Positions 10,864 through 24,000 of a stretch of DNA of 64,000 nucleotides are shown piece after piece. A model generated the notes under the pieces. The model saw nothing but the letters and a program-made list of their open reading frames with translations, was not told the DNA's origin and did no database searches. Made by a program: the position numbers and the translations under genes. Position 1 is the stretch's first letter, and each line of letters begins with the position of its first letter. Source of the DNA: Membranipora membranacea (taxonomy: Eukaryota > Bryozoa > Gymnolaemata > Cheilostomatida > Membraniporidae); contig OU612066.1 in NCBI GenBank assembly GCA_914767715.1, positions 30,850,283-30,914,282 on the forward strand, written 5' to 3'.

Positions 10864-13693
10864 ATGTCTGTGATAACTGAAGTGCCTGAGCCAAACATAT
10901 GGGAAGAAATCTGCAAAGGTATGTATCAAGAATACTCGCCAAGAGTCAGAGAGCAAAAGTAATATTGAGTTATTGATGAAAAAAACTGAGACCCTGCCTA
11001 GTCCACACACAACCCACGGCCACTTGATCAATTCATTCAACCTGGCCACAGGTTTGTTCAATTTTGTTGTGCCAAAAATATATCTGGTAAATGGTCGTAT
11101 GTCACATGTCTCTGTAAAAGGGTCATCCGCTTATGAGAAATACCCATCCGACGGTACTAAATAGTCATTCACTTCGCCTTGTTATATCAATCTCAATGTG
11201 TGATTGTAACAACTATCGAACCCATCCGGATGGCCATTTGACAACTCTATATGTCTCAATCCAAATATCAATCCAGATATACAACCCATCCTTGTCTGTT
11301 ATGAACCCATGCACTTACTTTCCCATTTCTAGAACATCGTCATTTATTTATGTATAACCCCTTTTGTTGTGTGTGTGTATTTAACTATGTGTAGAGGTCA
11401 ACAAGTTACTTTTTAACTACTCTGTTATCTGTAAACTTTCTAGAAAACCTCTTTAAACAAATAAATAAATACATCCGGCGATTATCAAATTGCCATACGG
11501 ATGGGTTCTTAGTGCAGCACCATCCGGATTGGCACAGCAATAGCCGATGCCAGTGGGTTTGTTGCCCTGATGATGAGTGTCTACAACCCATCGTCCTCTG
11601 CTAAGAACATATCCATGTTACAAATCAATCGGGTTGATGCAGATGATTTATCAATGGAATGACAATATGCATAATTGCTTTTCTAGAATTTGAATCAAGG
11701 CGGCCTCCATTTGAGGACAAACTACGCAAAGATGCAGATCTGGTCAACTACGATGCTCGTAAACACAATCCAGTTTTCTTTGGTAAAATGTATGAGAAGA
11801 TCAGCCACACAGATATCGACATGAACTCAGAATTTGACTCAGCACTTGGACATCCTGCCTGTGTAGGACATACCTTTGTCGATCAAAGTCCTCCTGAAAA
11901 ACAAGCTGCAACTCCTGAACCGCCCTGCAGATCATCATGTAAGTTTTCTTGTCAACTATTTTCTGGCATTATGTCTATGCTAGCTAAATTTGGGATGCAT
12001 TCTAAACTAAACTTCCTTGAGGGAGAGCTGATTGCCAGAAATTTTCAATTGGTTAGCGCGTTTGCTATTTACTACAATGCAACTGGTGCAGTAAGAGTCT
12101 TGGGTTTGAATCCTACTGGGGGAGCTTTTAAGGTTGATTTTGCAAGCCCCCAGCATCCTTTGGAGTAACTCTCTCCTTGCGTACCAATCTACTATCGAGT
12201 AATATTGATAATCTTTTGATCGACAAGTAATTGATATTTATAAATATTGATTTATACAATCAATGATCTTTTGGTATCATGGTTGATTTATGAGATTTGT
12301 TTTTGATAATATACAGCGAGACAGTGTCTTGAGTTTGGAGTCCTTGAAATTATCTCTCAATATGTGATGGGTTAATTTCAGGTCCACCGAGAGAGTATTT
12401 AGAACAGTATGTGTTTCCATACTTACTACCAGCAATTGAAGCTATGCTTGTCAACGCTAAAAAAGAGAAATGTTTTGACCGAAAACGAACCAAATTCAAT
12501 GCATTGGACTTCATCACAGAATATCTATACAAGTGAGTGGAAACTATACATCTTAAAATGAATAATAAAATCACTCGAAATATTTATTGAATGTTATGCT
12601 CACGCTCTCCATTGTAACTTAGGCTTTAGCTTAGTCTGATCCCCCCAGACTCTTACACACCCTTCCATCCGACAGGGGCAGCTTTAACTTTCTGCAATGA
12701 TCTACAAACAGTATAAGCTGTCTGAGCCATATTTATTTGCTTCATAGGTGAGTAATTCTGATGGTTTAGGTAGAAAAAGTTGATACAACTTCTATACAAG
12801 GTTGTATAGGTGGGTTGACAGAGTTTTCTGTCATCTTCATCTGAGATATTTTGTGAAAGGTTTGGTGAATATAAGAAGCAGATATGGATGTATTGTCACT
12901 TTCTTTTTCTATCAGAAATAATACCAAACATGCTGAAGAAGATCGCCAGGGTATGACTTTGTTTGATATCCCATTCGTGAAAGAACATCTCAAAGAACAG
13001 TAAGTTGTTTATGGCCCTTCATGTTGAAAAGATGCACGGTTTAAGGCATAAACTGCAATGTGATGTCAAAATTAAGCAAAAGCAGTAGCTTGACAATGAA
13101 GATACTACAGATATAAATCATGATATTGAGCACCAATATAATTGTAATCTTATTTGTTACGGCAAAATTATAAGTTGTCCTTACCTTTAAAATGAGGGGA
13201 TAACTGCTGACATTACCCAGCCATTACCCAGTTTATAGTGCCTGTCAAATTGGTAAGCATTTATTCTCACAACTGGATACGCATTGCCAGGAAGATCAGG
13301 TCATGCTCTACCGTATTGTCATTGACCTGATCTGTATCCGAATGCAAGAAAATCGCTTTCGATGATGATTTTATTGGCAGTTTCATCATTTCTATGAAAA
13401 ATGTGTTGTCCTTGTAATTAAAAAGAAATTGTGTGCTGATTTTTATCTTACCCTTTTATTTTATTATTTATTTCTTCAGCCCGAGACCACCGCTGCCGCT
13501 ATCACTAATATGGACTGAAGAGGAGGCAGCGTTAGTTATCCAATCACACTGGAGAGGATTCTTAGTGAGAAAACGACCAGATATCCAGGAACTAAGAGTG
13601 TGGCAGAAAGATTGGCGACAGGAAAACGAAAACATTAGAAACAAAGTGGAGGAATTCTGGGCTGACAAAATGGATGATGAGCAGACTAACTGA
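10864..13693 (+). CDS. IQCK: IQ motif-containing protein K
   Basis: Five exons: 10864-10918, 11687-11938, 12382-12532, 12916-12999 and 13480-13693, joined in frame to 251 aa; the human protein is somewhat longer. Recognisable family blocks in order: an N-terminal NIWEEICKEFES (human NLWEQICKEYEA); the exon-3 block REYLEQYVFPYLLPAIEAML followed by AKKEKCFDRKRTKF; IPFVKEHLKEQ; PRPPLPLSLIWTEEEAALVI. A perfect IQ motif, Ile201-Gln202-x3-Arg206-Gly207-x3-Arg211, comes next; such motifs bind calmodulin or calmodulin-like light chains. I chose the ATG at 10864 because the short exon it opens gives the conserved N-terminal block and the correct phase. An AATAAA lies 230 bases past the stop. The function is poorly known; association with cilia or flagella is inference. 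Confidence 0.92.
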
Positions 13694-15061
13694 CCTGTCA
13701 TAGACATATGCTTTCAAGTGAAATCACCACCTATGACTCAGTTATAAGCTCACAGCCAGTATCTAGTTTTAGGATAATAGTTCCCTCACCAAACATGTAA
13801 ATAAGCCATTTTTAGCATTATACTGGATAGCATTTGAATATTGGTCACTGTGTCTATTTTTTTCATGTATTATCAACTGTTCAAAGCTACAAGACATATT
13901 TATTTCATATGTACAATTGTCTAATAAAGTTACCATATACTCCCTCACAGAATTGGTTTGAGTTTAGTTAGAGCTGTGACCACGAGGTCAGTGAGGATGA
14001 GGCCCAGGTTTCCGACCACCGATATCTGGAGTTGTTCCCTCTGTTGGCAAGCGGTCACCTTTCACCACATTTGATGTTATCAATTTTATTAAATGAAACC
14101 ATAAACATAAATAAAGTATTTATATGTTTATGGATGAAACATACATTATACAAGCAGATGTGAATTTTGAATAGGCTGATCAATTCCTTCCAAAGATCTT
14201 GTGAGTGAAGGAGCTTACTGCACCTCATGGTTTCAGCTTCTTTTGTCTTCTAGTTTTCTCCAAATATGCACATGTTTGGTCATAGAAGGCTGAAGAACAC
14301 ATGTTAGCACCATGAATTCTGGTAAATATTATAACTTACATTAATACAACTGATTATGCAGAATGTGCAAGGATCAAACTATACAGCGCCATAATTGCTC
14401 AGGAATGAGGAATGTTGCCCTGTTCATAGAATGGAGTGAAAGTACTGAAAATACAATTTATTGCACTTAAAAATAATTGATTACAACAAAAAAACAGTAG
14501 ATTGTCGGAAGTGTTTTTGGCACCATTCAAGCCATAATAATAACAAAAAATTATCTTACATGTTATAAATATTTAAAAACAATGTAATCTCATGGTTTTA
14601 GGGTCAGACTTTGACAGTCTTTGTTTGAAAAAATTCATCTCACTCTCTGTAGGTTTGGGAAGAATTTCGTGAAACGTGTATATTGAATAGTTTATGCCAT
14701 GCGGTAAGTATAAACAATGTAAGGCATTCGTAATATTAGGGATATGGTTGCGTAAATCACAATAACTTAAATTCTAAAACAAAATGAGATCATGGTTAGA
14801 AATTCTCTAACTATGTGATTCTGACTACTCAATGGAAGGCAGCTCAAGACCTTTGAAAGCATGCTGCAATCTTCAAACTTGAGAAATTTTTGAAAACATT
14901 AAAAACAACAATATCATGCGGGTGAAAAAAAGGTGATGAAAGTAATATGAGTTACATAATCGTGGGAAATTTGCCCTGAGGTAGATTCACAGCAGTTTGT
15001 ATTGATTTAAATCAACAAAGTAAAATATTGTTCCCGTAGGTAAATTAAAGAGCTGCCTTTG
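13694..15061. other. intergenic region between convergent IQCK and TIKI 3' ends
   Basis: Contains the IQCK 3' UTR with AATAAA at 13923-13928 and, on the minus strand, an AATAAA at 14462-14457 that may serve TIKI about 600 nt after its stop. No coding exon seen. Confidence 0.5.
13923..13928 (+). terminator. IQCK poly(A) signal AATAAA
   Basis: Canonical AATAAA in the AT-rich 3' flank, 230 nt after the TGA. Confidence 0.65.
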
Positions 15062-18000
15062 TTACCTGTTGTCAAGATGGTTTGTGGCTAATACCATTGT
15101 GATAAGAATGTTTACTGTATATAGAATAATACTGAGTGGTTCCCCTGCTGATCTGACTCCAGCGGATGATTTAATTGATGCTGTGGCAATATTCTGATAA
15201 TACGATGAATCCGTCACCGAGCTGAAAAACAAAAAAAAGAACTCAATCTAAAAAAAGGTAACCACCGATAAGGAAGAAGGAATTGTCCAACAATAAACCA
15301 GGAGTGGACAAATCCGCATAATGAAGATTGTTGCATCATAGAGTTAGGGAGATTGTCATAAATAAGTGATATTTACATTCATAAGCTGGTATTTACAGTA
15401 CAATAAAGATTTTATAATCGCTAATTTATCTTATAGGACACAATGGTAGCTTTGGGAAATTAGGTGATGGACCCCCCTCCCCAAAGGATCCCTTTGGGTA
15501 AATTATTGATTAACCTTTTGTCCTGGCCATCAAAGGGTAATGGGTGATGGCTGTGCTTTGTTCATCCCTCATACTGGGGCGGGAACCATTCGAGGTTTCT
15601 CATACTAAGTACCTACCTTATTTCTTCGACTTTGATCCACAGTTTTGTAAAGCTGCTAGGTTGTTGTGGGGCATCAACGCTATTTGAACTAGATTTCTCC
15701 TTTTCTCTTCTCTTCTTATCCCGATTACGTCCATGCCGTGTTGACCTACAGTGAACACAAATATAATATGTCTTATTATTTAATTAAGGAAATGTCATAC
15801 AGTAATACATAGTTGTTATTTTTCCTCGCAGCAACGTATTTCTATGTAAATCAATCGTGGTGAGATGAATATCTTAACTATTCTGTTGACATCAGAAACC
15901 AGGTCAATTTACTAATTATTTACTTGACATTTTAAACCTACGCAGCATTGAAATGTGAAGAATTAGAAATTTATTACTGAATTTCTCTCCCTTGTTTGGT
16001 CATCAGCGGCTAGTAAACAATGGACATTTAAATGCAGATTTAACTTGGTTTGCATATATTAAAAAACAATTCTTGCATAATAGGGACATAATTTAGCTTG
16101 CCCTATATCACATCCCGTCACATATACAATGTTTTGGTAGGTCCTTGTCACATGTTACTGGTCCCCGTCTAGACATGTTTGTGGTGTGGCATCGAGTCAA
16201 AAACATTCTTCTTTAATTTCTCTTACCTTGAACCAGATTGTTCCAGCTTTTTCATGGCTTTTATATAAGGACTACTTATGTACATAGATGATGAGTCCAT
16301 ATGTATAAACGGTTGGTCATCGCTTTGAGACTCCCTCTTAGAGCTGAAACATAGACAATAAAAGTTAAACATTGATTAAAATAACAAACATTTGAGTGGA
16401 ATATGTTATCCAAAAGATCAACCACTTCGATCATGTGTCAGACGTTCAAAGAATGTGTAATCTCGTATTTGATTCAGATGCCAAAAGTTAGAATTGTGAC
16501 ACCGGGAGATGTTTCATTAAGAAAGAGCTTTTAAAAGGAAAAACTGTAATTCGAATCGTTGAGTGATACTTGTCACGAATGATGAACAAAAAATGTTGAA
16601 AAGATGTGGTCTTCACAAAAGATTGATGTAGTAAAAATTTAATTCCTACGATAACAGTTTTATCTTGACATGATAGACTTCTAGATTGCAGCGCTGGAAT
16701 TTCATTTCAGATATTAAATTTTAAACAGGGGCCTACCACCTGGAGAACGATGATGCGTTCCCTTTGTTAATCTTGGCAACCTATTGAACTACCAGGTGGC
16801 ATGAAAGATTATACCATAAAGTTTTGAATTCCAAAAATTTAAATATGTGTAGCTCACAATTTCGATTGATTGATTCTAGCAGTTAAGGTGATGATTACTC
16901 ATGAGATGAACATGATAATGTCCAGCATATTAATGATATAAATTGATAGGTTTGATTTGGAAGCACTGATAAATTGGTATGTAAGTTCAATGCCCAAATA
17001 TGCTCCAACTCCAAGCCTTGATCAGTGCATAAAAAGATTGAGTGGATAATCCAACCACTTTGTCTTCTGATGACGTGAAATACTAAGATTAAATTGAAGC
17101 ATATAACCGTGAGTCAGGTTGCATTAACTTGTAGCCCTGTACAGAAAATTAAAAAAAGATCTTCTTGACATCTACAGATCATCACTTGGCAGATGTAAGC
17201 AGGTACTCTACACCGGAAAATGGCAGATATAAGCAGGTACTCTACACCGGAAACTTACTGGCTCTGAATGATTGAGTCTGGTTCTGTATGCTTGATTTTC
17301 AGTCCGGCTTTGACTAATTTATCTATAACTGAGTTATTGCCGAGAAAATGACCTTCAAAGAGAAAAACACTCACCGAGTTAATGGGTTGTGTAACGTATA
17401 ATTAGATGGTAATAAATGCAGAGTAGTCATATTTTTTTAACACCTTGCATTGTTGCGCTTCATTCATCTAGCCGTGACTAAGCACTTGACCACCTGCAGT
17501 ATGTTTATTGCTGTGGAAAGGTGATTCCAGACAGGGCAGTAGTTTATAAAAAATGGTAGGGGAGGCAAAAGTCCAAGGCGAGTCCGAAGCATCACCAGTA
17601 GGGGTGGTGTAAGCTCCTCTCCAAGTAATTTAAGGAATATAATTAGCAAATAGAAATCCCAGAGGAGCTGACTCTGATATGTTTTCTTCTACTAGGCTAC
17701 TGTATTTAGCTTTCTAGGGGCGGCAGTGCCTCCCTGCCTCCCCTAGAACTACGGGCCTGCCAGATTATCTATCAATTACCACACATTATGGAGCATTTAA
17801 CAGCTTCTGGTGAGGAATTTTGCAACATCTAAATTGAAAAATCTACTTAGGCGGCTTCAAGCAAAGAGTCTTTACTTCTTCGGGAATCTGGTGAAACTAG
17901 ATTGAGCCAACAATGATTTTATCATAAAAGAGAGTAAAGCAGATACTAGATAATGATAGATTGCACAAATCTAAACAACTATGGGTGTGAATTATAAACA

Positions 18001-21000
18001 ATGGAGAGCAGGGAAGGTAGGATGTTGAGAAAATTTTATCTGGTGGCATACAACACAGGTGAGGGAAGTGGTTTGGATGCAAGAATATTTTTAGGCTGAA
18101 CACATAAAGCTACTTTTATGATTATAAAACCAATAATAGTATCATCATTTTGTTAGGAAATTTGGTTTGTCTTGGGAGAGGCGAGGAACAGGAGAAAGCC
18201 TGTGCTCCCTCTCAATCTAGAGCAGGTTTGAGGGTTACTCACCTGCCCCGAATGCAAAAAAGAAACTCTCATGTGGATTTTCCTCTAGTATATCTACAAT
18301 CCTTTCAGCCATGATCTGGTTTCTTTTGTACAGGAGCTCAGATTGGAAATAATCGTCCATCTCCTTTGCCATGGCAGTTAATTCTGACTCCTTCGGTCGC
18401 AGTGCTGATAGATCAACCTACGGAATTAAAATGAATTATTATTATTGAGTTCCAATTAACTTTGCTTTGACAATAGCAGTGAAATGGGTTACAGGCTGAA
18501 GATGGCTGCAGTTGTAAATGCTGTAATTTAATTACAATTTGAGTTCAACAATTAAATTAAATTTAATTGAAAAATGTATCAAAAGCCGTCCCATAATAAT
18601 TTCACAAAGGTTATTATTTGCTGCTGTTAAGAATTAGTATTCAAATGACTGTCTATAAAATCAGGGTGGTGCAGGCATATCAAATAGATTTATAGTTAAT
18701 GGTGTGCTAAGTGTTAAAAATCATATTTTTGGCCTTATTTCTCTTTCTATCTGTCACTTAATCTTTCCTATTAGTCATAATTACTCATAATCCCCCCAAA
18801 TAATAGATTTGAGTTGTTTGTTGAACAAAGATAATATCAATGATGGCGCTGGAAATTTGCCGGTCCAGGGAAACCATGTTATAACCATGACTACTAACTA
18901 ACTTTTTCAATATTGAATATGAGTTGAAAGAAAAATATCTGAATGGATTCAAATGAAATTGAAATAATGCCTATCAATATCATATTTCTTGAAAGTAACT
19001 TACACACAGTTTTTATTGCTCCAGGAAAATCAATTTAGATTACCATCATATCATAGATACAGATAAATGTAATGTTGTGATGTTTAAGGTTCACTTTGTG
19101 CAAATTAATATTATCCTTCAATCGGGAATTTTCTCCCACTAAGTAAACGAAACTAAGATTTGCTAAAAAATCTCTTGCCCAGCCAGTCATGATAGAATTT
19201 AAAGTTTTTAAGTTAATAACGGTATTTATAAAAATGACGCATGTATGTCAAGAACAGGCTGAGACCTAGAGGGATCTGCTAAGCATGCTTTAAAGAACAG
19301 CCTATATCAGTCCTTGCTGTCGCGGAAACCTTTTATCTGAGCTATTGGTATTGGTATTGGTATTGGTGTTGGCCACAGGCCTTCTGTAGTTGGTGCAAGT
19401 GCAGTCGTCAAGTGCCCCAGTGGTCAAGGCCTCAACCAATGGGGCATTCGACCACTGGACTTGCACCAACTACAGAAGGCCTGTGGTGTTGGTATTGATA
19501 TGATATGGGTAACAGACAGACGTGCCCCTTTCTCACCTTGAGAGTGTCTTTTTTGAAAAGTACAGACTTGAGATCACCACAGTTGTAATGTCGTATGAGG
19601 TCATCATTATCCGGCATAGACTCTGACTTACTCCTCATCTTCTCATGCTGCTTCAGAGTCTGATCGAGAGCAAACAAAACCTGTAATCATAGAAGAAAGT
19701 TTGAACACACACTTCTCATAATATAGAAAACTAAATAATATCATCTTGAGCCACGGCAAATTCAGGCCTGCTGTGCGAGAAGCTCTGTCAGTGCACTGAT
19801 TGCGATTCACTTGAATTAGTTTTTGACAACTCCAACTTTAACAGGGTGCCATCTAGCGTGTGTGGAGGTAGTTTTAAGTTATATGATGCCGTCTGTTGGC
19901 TTTGGTTTGTTATTTTTGCAGATCTTCTAGAGAAGACAATCCCCTGGGAAAGATCTGATTTGTTAGGGGAGATCAAGTCTATTCATACTCTCCTGTCCTG
20001 CTTAGTGGGGTTAAGCAGGGGTATGCAAAGGTGAATAGAACTTGTTCTTTGAACAGGTGCTATCTCCAAATTGTACTGTTGTGATATTATTCCCAAGAGA
20101 TGAAGAATGCCCACCCCGTGCTTAATTTCGTTTTTTTTGACAGATTGCAACAAGTGCTTGTGGCGTAAGCAGCTATTTCGGGTGAATTTAAAACCCAGGG
20201 TTACATCGTCAGTGATAAAACTGTAAATTCTTAGCAAGGTATTATTGTATGCATAAAAAAAGCAGTTAGCTTGGTGATTTGGCCGAGAGTCAAAATATAA
20301 AAGTCAAGCGAGGCTTTGCAGTTAGATAGATGGGGTCCTTATTGTTTACAAACATTTAAAGGCAGCGAGAACAATTTTTCAGGATTTCTTTCTGTTGCCT
20401 TTTCGACCAGCTGATTTATCATCATAATAATCCCAGCATCTCCTTATATTACAGACTGCTCCATCAATCAAATGTTTTTGTTAGTCGATCATGACTCTAT
20501 TATTATCCAGAGGTATTTTTGGTATGCTTTTCATCATGATTTTACCCAACAAATGGTTAGATCACCCACCTATTTTGAAATTAGCTCTAATAAAATAGGA
20601 AGGTTGTTGTTGATGGACAGTTGATTGAATGTCCATCACTGCCTTTCACATATTCTGAGCTCTCCAAAACACCTCTTGGAGATCTTTTTCTATCACCTAT
20701 GTTAACAACGCTTGCTTACAATCCGAGGTGACTTTTTATGGTGTTGTGGTTTTGTTTTATTGCTAACAATGGTCCTATTATCTAGCCGTGGGCAACATAA
20801 CATTGTATATGAAAACAAAACCTAAAATTAATTGATAAAAACCTCAAATCTCTCAAATTTAATATTATCACAAGTCCAACATAATTACTCACAGAATATC
20901 GCCTGACAATTCACGGAGTCATTTTTCTGAGTTGGTTTTGTGAATCAGTTAATTTGGTTTCGTGATTGTCTCTTTGTCAAAGCACTTTATACCTTGATTG

Positions 21001-24000
21001 GCCCAATACAAATGAGAGACACTAGTCTACACCCCCAGCCAAAGCAAAAACAACTTCTCTAAAGATCTCTCTGACCTCATCCGTCGGTCAGGCCACCGTA
21101 GCTATTTAACTTTCATTAGCTCATTTGTAGTGCTCATAATAGATTACGAGTGCCCTTGTTCCAAACTAAGAAAACCGCAAGCGCTCAGTTATCTCCGCAA
21201 TAAAAGGCTCAGAAATACCTCACCAGTATTTACACATACTCAAGGTACTATTAATTTCTGAAACACTGAGAGAGTTTCATCAGCAGAGCTGAAGGCACTT
21301 AATTGTTTCGATAAATGGATTAGAGACCATTTGTTTGGGAATCTATTCCTAAACAATCTCGTGTCGAAATCACTCAGCCTCTCTGCATAACTTTCACCAC
21401 AATTAACAGATTCGAAGCCAACAGACTTGAACAAGCACCGAAGGAGGATCTGTAGCTGTTGTTTACCAGTTATCCTATCACTACCTTATCAAGGAGCTAA
21501 AGGGAATGGACTCTGGATCATCAAGTGCAAAATTTGAGTCTGAAGCCACAAAACATCACAAGCTTCAACTTTTGCTAACACAGTGATAGCTTTGCACCAA
21601 GAGGCTTAAAACAAATCTTTAAAAAATCGAGCCCAGAAAGCCTAGAAGTTTGGAGGCCAAGAAATGCTAGGTGGTTCGCTTTGTCAAAGCTGTACAGTAC
21701 GATACTTCCGATATTTTCAATATCAGCAATTCAAATCAATTCAATTCTAGTTTGTAGCCCATTGTCCGGTCCCTGCAGGTGCGGATAGGTCGGGATGACA
21801 ATGCACAGTTACCCGTCTTCTGATTACAAGCCACTAGAAAACTTTGTATCAACATTGGGAGTAGCTTTGTAACTGTTGCCTAATATTTTTAGAATGCTAA
21901 AGATGCAACTTCTATCAAAAGGGTTCTCTCGGATGTCAAATTTACATTGAACATTTCTTCTGAAAGCAAATTGGTTCAGTGTGTTGACAGTTGTAAACTT
22001 TAATTGATGAGAACTTTGTCAATAGATTCTGACAGCAGATCAAAAGTGATCATCTTGCTATTGTTATGATGGGCTTTTGAGTTTTAACTTCAAAAAGTTT
22101 ATTGTACAGATAAGGACTTGAATAGTAAGCTGCTCAAGTCCTTATCTTGCGGGTATTTTGCTTAGCTCAAAAATAAAACTTTTTGCCTGTTAAACACTAC
22201 ATATTGAGATATGTGCTCCCACAAAAAAACTAAATTAAAAATCCAGGTTTATCCCATCAATGAACAGCTGGGGCAATCATTGGTCTCTTACTTTTTGTAC
22301 ATAAAAAAATACATCTATCGGGGGAGTTGTCAGCTCGATAACAATATGTTTGAAGCACTTACCTGGCTATTATTTAATCTGTTGAGAGGTGCACACTGTT
22401 CGTCCACTCGCTCAATAGCACCAATTTTTTTACGCCACTGCACCGCCTGTCGTGACAAATATAGATCTAAGACTGGAACTCCAAACAACTTGATGTCGTT
22501 TTCCGTCAGCGAATTAAGGAGCAGAGTCAGCCATACAGGTCTCATACGCTGCCAGGTCCCTACTATCGCTCTGATATAACAAAAAAATTAACAAATAAAT
22601 CAATGAATAAAATAATTTGTCCACATAGAAAATACTTTTGAGACATTGCGTGACAATCATTTTTCTTTTATTATATTATGCAGATCTGAAAACACTGACT
22701 TTGCCGAGGAACGTTTGCCGAGAGTGGACTCAAGTGAACCCCATGATGGGTTTGTGATTAGAAGAGCTCCCGCTGCTTTACAGCTTTGAATGCTGACACT
22801 GTGCTCTAGCTGTGTTAGATCAGCTTTTTCTCAGACACTGTTTACCCATCATTTTGCAGTCTGCTACATAATTACAAATTAGCTCAAGGCTTGTTTACAA
22901 AACAAAACCAACTTTGGTTTCGCTAATTCATCATCAATTCCAGCCCCAGACGTTATTACAAAGGTTTCTCGATTTTGATTATTATTGATTTGAGGTGGAA
23001 GTAGCATTTTCAACAAGTTTGGCCCAAATATGCCAGGTGTTCTTGATAGAAATGAATAGTTCAGACCACTAAATTAGCTAAATTATTTTTTGAAAACCTC
23101 AAATTCTCTGCAAATTAAATTTATTTGCATAGACCGTGAGGCTGATATACCAACTGGTAATAGCAGTAGTACATACTGCAGCACAGTAACAGTTGGGTGA
23201 GCTGCATATGTTTGTATGATTAGGGACTCATACAATCAGATTTTCATCTTTTTCTGAATTTTTTAAGTCCAGTGAGTCAGTTCAAGACTGCTACATTCTC
23301 ATAACTGCCTGCTATCTTACCTGTATTGATATTCTGCGTAGAAGTCTCCTCTTGATCTCTGCTCTTCACCCATCCAATCCGGGATCTTCTGTCTTATATA
23401 ACTCATGTGCCTATTCAGGCGTCTATACAGCCTCTTAGGCAGAATTTCACCTAGGGTCTGTCCTTCTGGCAGCATTTGGCAATTTGCCAAAGCTGTGGCT
23501 GTCATATGGTCGGTTAAATCGAGCTCAAAGTAGACGTTGTCAGAATATCGGAAGGCATTTTTTGTGCTTTGAGGGATGTAGTCCCAGACACGAGTGTAGG
23601 GAACATGGATTGTGCCGAAGAAATATGAGGGAGGGTTTCGGTCTAGCTTCCATAGAAATGAATTCAACTCCGATTGCTACAAAATAAAACAAAATACATT
23701 CATTGTTTTAACAATGATGGCTTCAAAGGAGACCCTGGTTAAATTAATTTCCTCATTTCTATCTCATTTCGAGTGGCTTCCTTTTCCAGGTTGTCGATCA
23801 AAAAATTCAAAAGTGTGTTTAATCAAACATACTTCAGAGGACCTAATTAACCCACATTATCAAACATTTGTCAAGAGCTGATTCCTTATTGGCCGAGAAC
23901 TCAACTAAAAACTTCATCCAAAACCACAACACAGGACCTGGAAAACCATCTCACCAGTGTCTGGGGCTCCCGAATAAAACCACCAAATTAAATGAGTCTT

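Noticed and set aside
12630-12676. Similarity between CCCCCAGACTCTT segments at 12640 and 51310
   Set aside because: Both have TTAGTCTGA..CCCCCAGACTCTT..TCCGAC, possibly an old repeat, but the match is short and edges cannot be set.
22108-22147. MicroRNA precursor
   Set aside because: The stem is only 14 bp with a 12-base loop; pairing does not extend to the ~22 bp plus basal stem expected.
22571-23320. Additional TIKI exon
   Set aside because: The frame passes directly from 23321 to 22570 with perfect phase and uninterrupted family similarity, so no exon is missing.
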